Below are positions 7,752-9,694 of a stretch of 9,694 nt of DNA, one piece after another (the first letter of the stretch is position 1; every line of letters starts with the position of its first letter). The notes beneath the pieces were generated by a model that saw only the letters and a list, made by a program, of their open reading frames with translations, searched no databases and was not told the origin of the DNA. The DNA lies in assembly GCA_003818595.1 (NCBI GenBank), contig RPQV01000086.1:1-9694 (forward strand), in the 5' to 3' direction. The position numbers and the translations under genes were made by a program. The DNA is from Calditrichota bacterium. Its GTDB lineage: Bacteria; Zhuqueibacterota; Zhuqueibacteria; Residuimicrobiales; Krinioviventaceae.

Positions 7752-7876
7752 GGCTAACCATGCATGGAACTGACCGAACCGCCATGATTTTTCGGATATT
7801 CAAAGGACAATTTTAAGGGAGTTGGGCTCTGTCAAATTTACTTTATGCGGTTCGGCAGTTCATGCTCTTGTTGGGC
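7752..7876 (+). repeat. attC-like recombination site (attC-2)
   Basis: This 125-bp element is the clearest attC candidate. It starts with GGCTAAC (7752-7758) and ends with a perfect GTTRRRY core, GTTGGGC (7870-7876). The inner arms pair in order: GCATG (7762-7766) with CATGC (7861-7865), AACTG (7768-7772) with CAGTT (7856-7860), CCGAACCGC (7774-7782) with GCGGTTCGG (7847-7855), and AT (7784-7785) with AT (7845-7846). The bulged bases G7767, A7773 and C7783 are all on the left arm, as expected of extrahelical bases. The ~60-base centre is unpaired and holds a second GTTGGGC at 7821-7827. GGCTAAC is the reverse complement of the right core of the site at 5999-6123. Confidence 0.62.
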
Positions 7877-7941
7877 ATTTTAGATAGTTCACTTTTGGGA
7901 GATTAATAAAGGATGACTTTATATTTCTAAATTTGTGTTTG

Positions 7942-8094
7942 ATGAATCAAGTGCGGGAGGCAGGCAGCTTGCGAGTGAGAGAATACAAATTATTTCGTGA
8001 TGGAGCAAAAAAACGACAAAATCTTCCAATCATAATACAATTTCCTTTGGTGACACGAAAGAAGACCATCCGCACCAAAATTGCCCAACAATAA
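7942..8094 (+). CDS. possible 50-residue cassette ORF, hypothetical
   Basis: This ATG-to-TAA frame encodes 50 residues starting MNQVREAGSLRVREYK and ending KIAQQ. It is basic, with no recognisable domain, membrane segment or signal peptide. Its only support is position: it lies between the core of the attC-like site at 7752-7876 and the next inverse core GCCCAAC (8083-8089), and its stop falls three bases after that core. That arrangement is common for genes in integron cassettes. No convincing Shine-Dalgarno site precedes the ATG (TTTGTGTTTG), and the frame could be chance. Confidence 0.25.
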   Translation: MNQVREAGSLRVREYKLFRDGAKKRQNLPIIIQFPLVTRKKTIRTKIAQQ

Positions 8095-8138
8095 CCTGCA
8101 GCGGATCCGCACTTCTCTGCCGCGGTTTGTTCTTTTTT
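8083..8138 (+). repeat. partial or decayed attC-like site (attC-3)
   Basis: GCCCAAC (8083-8089) is a perfect RYYYAAC inverse core. The bases after it, AATAACCTGCAGCGGA, resemble the L-box region of known attC sites. CTGCAGCGGA (8096-8105) can pair with TCTGCCGCGG (8115-8124) with one mismatch and two wobble pairs. No GTTRRRY core follows, only GTTC and a T-run, so the right end seems lost or degenerate. The inverse core is the exact reverse complement of GTTGGGC at 7870-7876. GCGGATCCGC (8101-8110) is a perfect palindrome inside the site. Confidence 0.35.
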
Positions 8139-8580
8139 GGGTTTTCGTACATCATGATAACTGTAATAAAATCTTGAAAACAGGCCTTAGAATACGCAAA
8201 TTATCCCTATAAATTGCATCCAAAGGGGAGTCTGAGATGCTGCGAGCCAAACACCACTTTTTACTTGGCCATATCACACATCGCTGCCGCAAGCGCACCT
8301 TCTGCTCCGGCGCCTGCATTCCACAGGCCGTGCAATGAGTTGCGGGTAGAACCGCTGAACAATATAACTTTACTTTGGTCGGAGATCATTCGAAGGAATG
8401 GAATGTTTCCATCGATCCCTGTCAGTTGCTTAGAATCCATTTGCAGGGCTAAAAAATTGAATCTAAGAGCCTTTTTCGCGCCCAAAAATCTCTCAAAGCT
8501 ATTACAAACAACAGGTTGATTTGGTCCGACCCCGGTTTTACTGGCCAAAAGCCTCCGGAAAGATTATGTTTTATCTCCCC
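8139..8580. other. unassigned spacer between convergent genes
   Basis: No convincing gene was found here. One minus-strand frame (8548 down to the stop at 8261-8263) is open for about 95 codons but begins with TTG and lacks a clear Shine-Dalgarno site. Its last third, around HGLWNAGAGAEGALAA, is glycine- and alanine-rich and looks more protein-like than the rest. I cannot place it in a family; a fragment of a larger minus-strand gene is possible. The overlapping plus-strand frame (8214-8519) looks like its shadow. No terminator-like hairpin with a T-run was seen for either flanking gene. Confidence 0.4.
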
Positions 8581-9693
8581 CTACTTGACCATCACCATCT
8601 TGTTCCTCATCCTGCCGCCGCTCGAGACGATTTCGGCATAGTAAACACCGGACGGAAGCGGGTTGCCGGTGTCATCGCGGCCGCTCCATTGAAGTGCGTG
8701 CGAACCGGCGGAGATTGCGCCCGACAGCAGCGTGCGCACCGGCGCACCCAGGCTGTTATAGACGGTCAGCGTCACGCGATCTTCAGTCGGCAGATAAAAG
8801 GAAATCGTCGTGGTTGGGTTGAAGGGGTTGGGATAGTTCGGCAGCAACTGAAAGGTTGTCGCAATGTTGTCCCGCCCGTCAACCACCTGCGTCACCGTGG
8901 CAGTCGCGGATGTCGAGTTGCGAAAGGCGTCATACGCGATCACCTCGAGCTGATGAACCGCGGCAGGCTGCGGCAGGGGGATGCGAATATCGTCAAAACC
9001 GGCCACCACCGCCTGCGGCAATAATTGACCGTCAACGGCGATTTCGATCAGTTCGGTTTCGGTCGCCGTCGTCAGCGACAGGGCAAGCGTTTGCTCCTGC
9101 ACCTCGGCCGCGGTAATGCGCAGCGCCGGCGGCGTAAAATCGGAAATCTGTACGGCGATGGTTCGAGCGTCGGAGTGCTGGTACTTTTTCTTGACGTCCG
9201 ACACGCGCACATTGCCGTGCACGCGGATCAATTTGTGGTCCGCACATCCGGCGCCGTGGTTGTGAAGGTAGACGAGATAGTTGATTTTGCTCGGATCCAT
9301 GCCGATGATGTGCGCCGAGATGGCGTCAACCGCCACCGGATCGTTGCCGGCGAGGATGAGACGCATGTTCATGCGGTTTTGCGACGGATTGCTGCCGCCG
9401 CCGGGGCCGTGTTGCAGACCCTGCAGGCCGTCGACGATGACAAAATCAATCGGACGGCTCATAAAAAAGTCGTGGATCCATTTGTGCATGTCCGGATAGC
9501 TGTGGTCGATTTCGAACCGCAGGTTAGGGATATTGTACAAGTCCTTACGGTAGATCGACGGCGGCGTCATGCCGATGCCGATGTTCTTGATGCTGACGGT
9601 CAGCGCTGCGGATTCGTGTTTTTTCAGCACCGGAATGGAGATGACCGCGTCGGCTTGGGCGTAGAGTTTGGCCAAATAGATCGGGCGGCTTTT
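8581..9693 (-). CDS. DUF362-domain protein with C-terminal FlgD-Ig/T9SS-like sorting domain; 5' end outside window
   Basis: The frame is open to the right edge, so the start is outside; the TTG at 9675 is not preferred because conserved coding continues before it. About 370 residues are visible. The DUF362 part includes SIPVLKKHESAALTVSIKNI, then DFVIVDGLQGLQHGPGGG and AGNDPVAVDAISAHIIGMDP, the domain's standard motifs. A linker of ~110 residues with a beta-sandwich look follows. The last 90 residues (8584-8853) are a FlgD-Ig/type IX sorting-like domain: LLPNYPNPFNPTTTISF, then LPSGVYYAEI, with a basic tail. DUF362 proteins are poorly characterised and some carry iron-sulfur domains; this one is likely exported or surface-attached. 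The region is much more GC-rich than the rest: 41 of 60 bases in 9061-9120 against 20 of 60 in 1261-1320. Confidence 0.85.
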   Translation of the reverse strand, partial: KSRPIYLAKLYAQADAVISIPVLKKHESAALTVSIKNIGIGMTPPSIYRKDLYNIPNLRFEIDHSYPDMHKWIHDFFMSRPIDFVIVDGLQGLQHGPGGGSNPSQNRMNMRLILAGNDPVAVDAISAHIIGMDPSKINYLVYLHNHGAGCADHKLIRVHGNVRVSDVKKKYQHSDARTIAVQISDFTPPALRITAAEVQEQTLALSLTTATETELIEIAVDGQLLPQAVVAGFDDIRIPLPQPAAVHQLEVIAYDAFRNSTSATATVTQVVDGRDNIATTFQLLPNYPNPFNPTTTISFYLPTEDRVTLTVYNSLGAPVRTLLSGAISAGSHALQWSGRDDTGNPLPSGVYYAEIVSSGGRMRNKMVMVK

Positions 9694-9694
9694 A

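Noticed and set aside
7688..7759. Near-direct repeat AATTGCAATATTTGG / AATTGTAATATTGG
   Set aside because: Only two short AT-rich copies with mismatches; no unit array and no link to a known element.
8351..8370. ACCGCTGAAC as the right arm of the third attC-like site
   Set aside because: No GTTRRRY core follows and the site would exceed 270 bases, far beyond the usual attC size.
8521..9116. Plus-strand open frames opposite the DUF362 gene
   Set aside because: They are GC-rich shadows of a clearly conserved minus-strand gene.

Overview
The window looks like chromosomal DNA, probably from an uncultured bacterium of the FCB superphylum or a neighbour (Ignavibacteria, Calditrichota or KSB1-like). 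The main clue is the minus-strand protein at the right end. It finishes in a 90-residue FlgD-Ig/type IX-secretion-like sorting domain opening with NYPNPFNPTT, a hallmark of those groups. This placement is inference. The left ~8.5 kb is AT-rich and the last ~1.1 kb is clearly GC-rich, so the window spans a compositional boundary near 8580.

Region 1 (1-4743, plus strand) is a tight operon that enters from the left edge. It holds the C-terminal part of a FemAB/BioF2-like GNAT acyltransferase, then three consecutive B12-binding-type radical SAM enzymes. The first and third radical SAM proteins are paralogues and the middle one is of a different subtype. Start/stop overlaps imply co-expression. 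Together they suggest a pathway that acylates or aminoacylates a substrate and then carries out radical methylations, rearrangements or C-C bond formation, perhaps on a lipid or secondary metabolite. The product cannot be read from the sequence.

Region 2 (4734-5982) is a graveyard. The N-terminal ~75 residues of a SAM-dependent methyltransferase break off into pieces of an RND/MMPL-type exporter in three successive frames. These fuse in turn to a VapC-like PIN toxin that has lost its N-terminus. None of the three looks functional. The methyltransferase, and possibly the exporter, probably once belonged to the radical SAM operon.

Region 3 (about 5999-8140) looks like an integron cassette array without a visible integrase. 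Two 125-bp imperfect inverted repeats (5999-6123 and 7752-7876) have the architecture of attC sites: core-like 7-mers at the ends, paired inner arms, and unpaired extra bases only on the left arm. The 7-mer that opens each proposed cassette is the exact reverse complement of the 7-mer that opens its own attC (GTTAGCC/GGCTAAC, then GTTGGGC/GCCCAAC). That match is expected if each cassette was once a circle. The first cassette carries a secreted alpha/beta hydrolase with its own putative promoter and Shine-Dalgarno site. The second carries only a possible 50-codon ORF whose stop lies next to its core site.

Region 4 (8136-9694) has an unassigned stretch with one doubtful minus-strand ORF. It is followed by a minus-strand DUF362 protein with a C-terminal secretion/sorting domain, whose 5' end runs off the right edge. 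No rRNA, tRNA, CRISPR array, transposase or integrase was seen.
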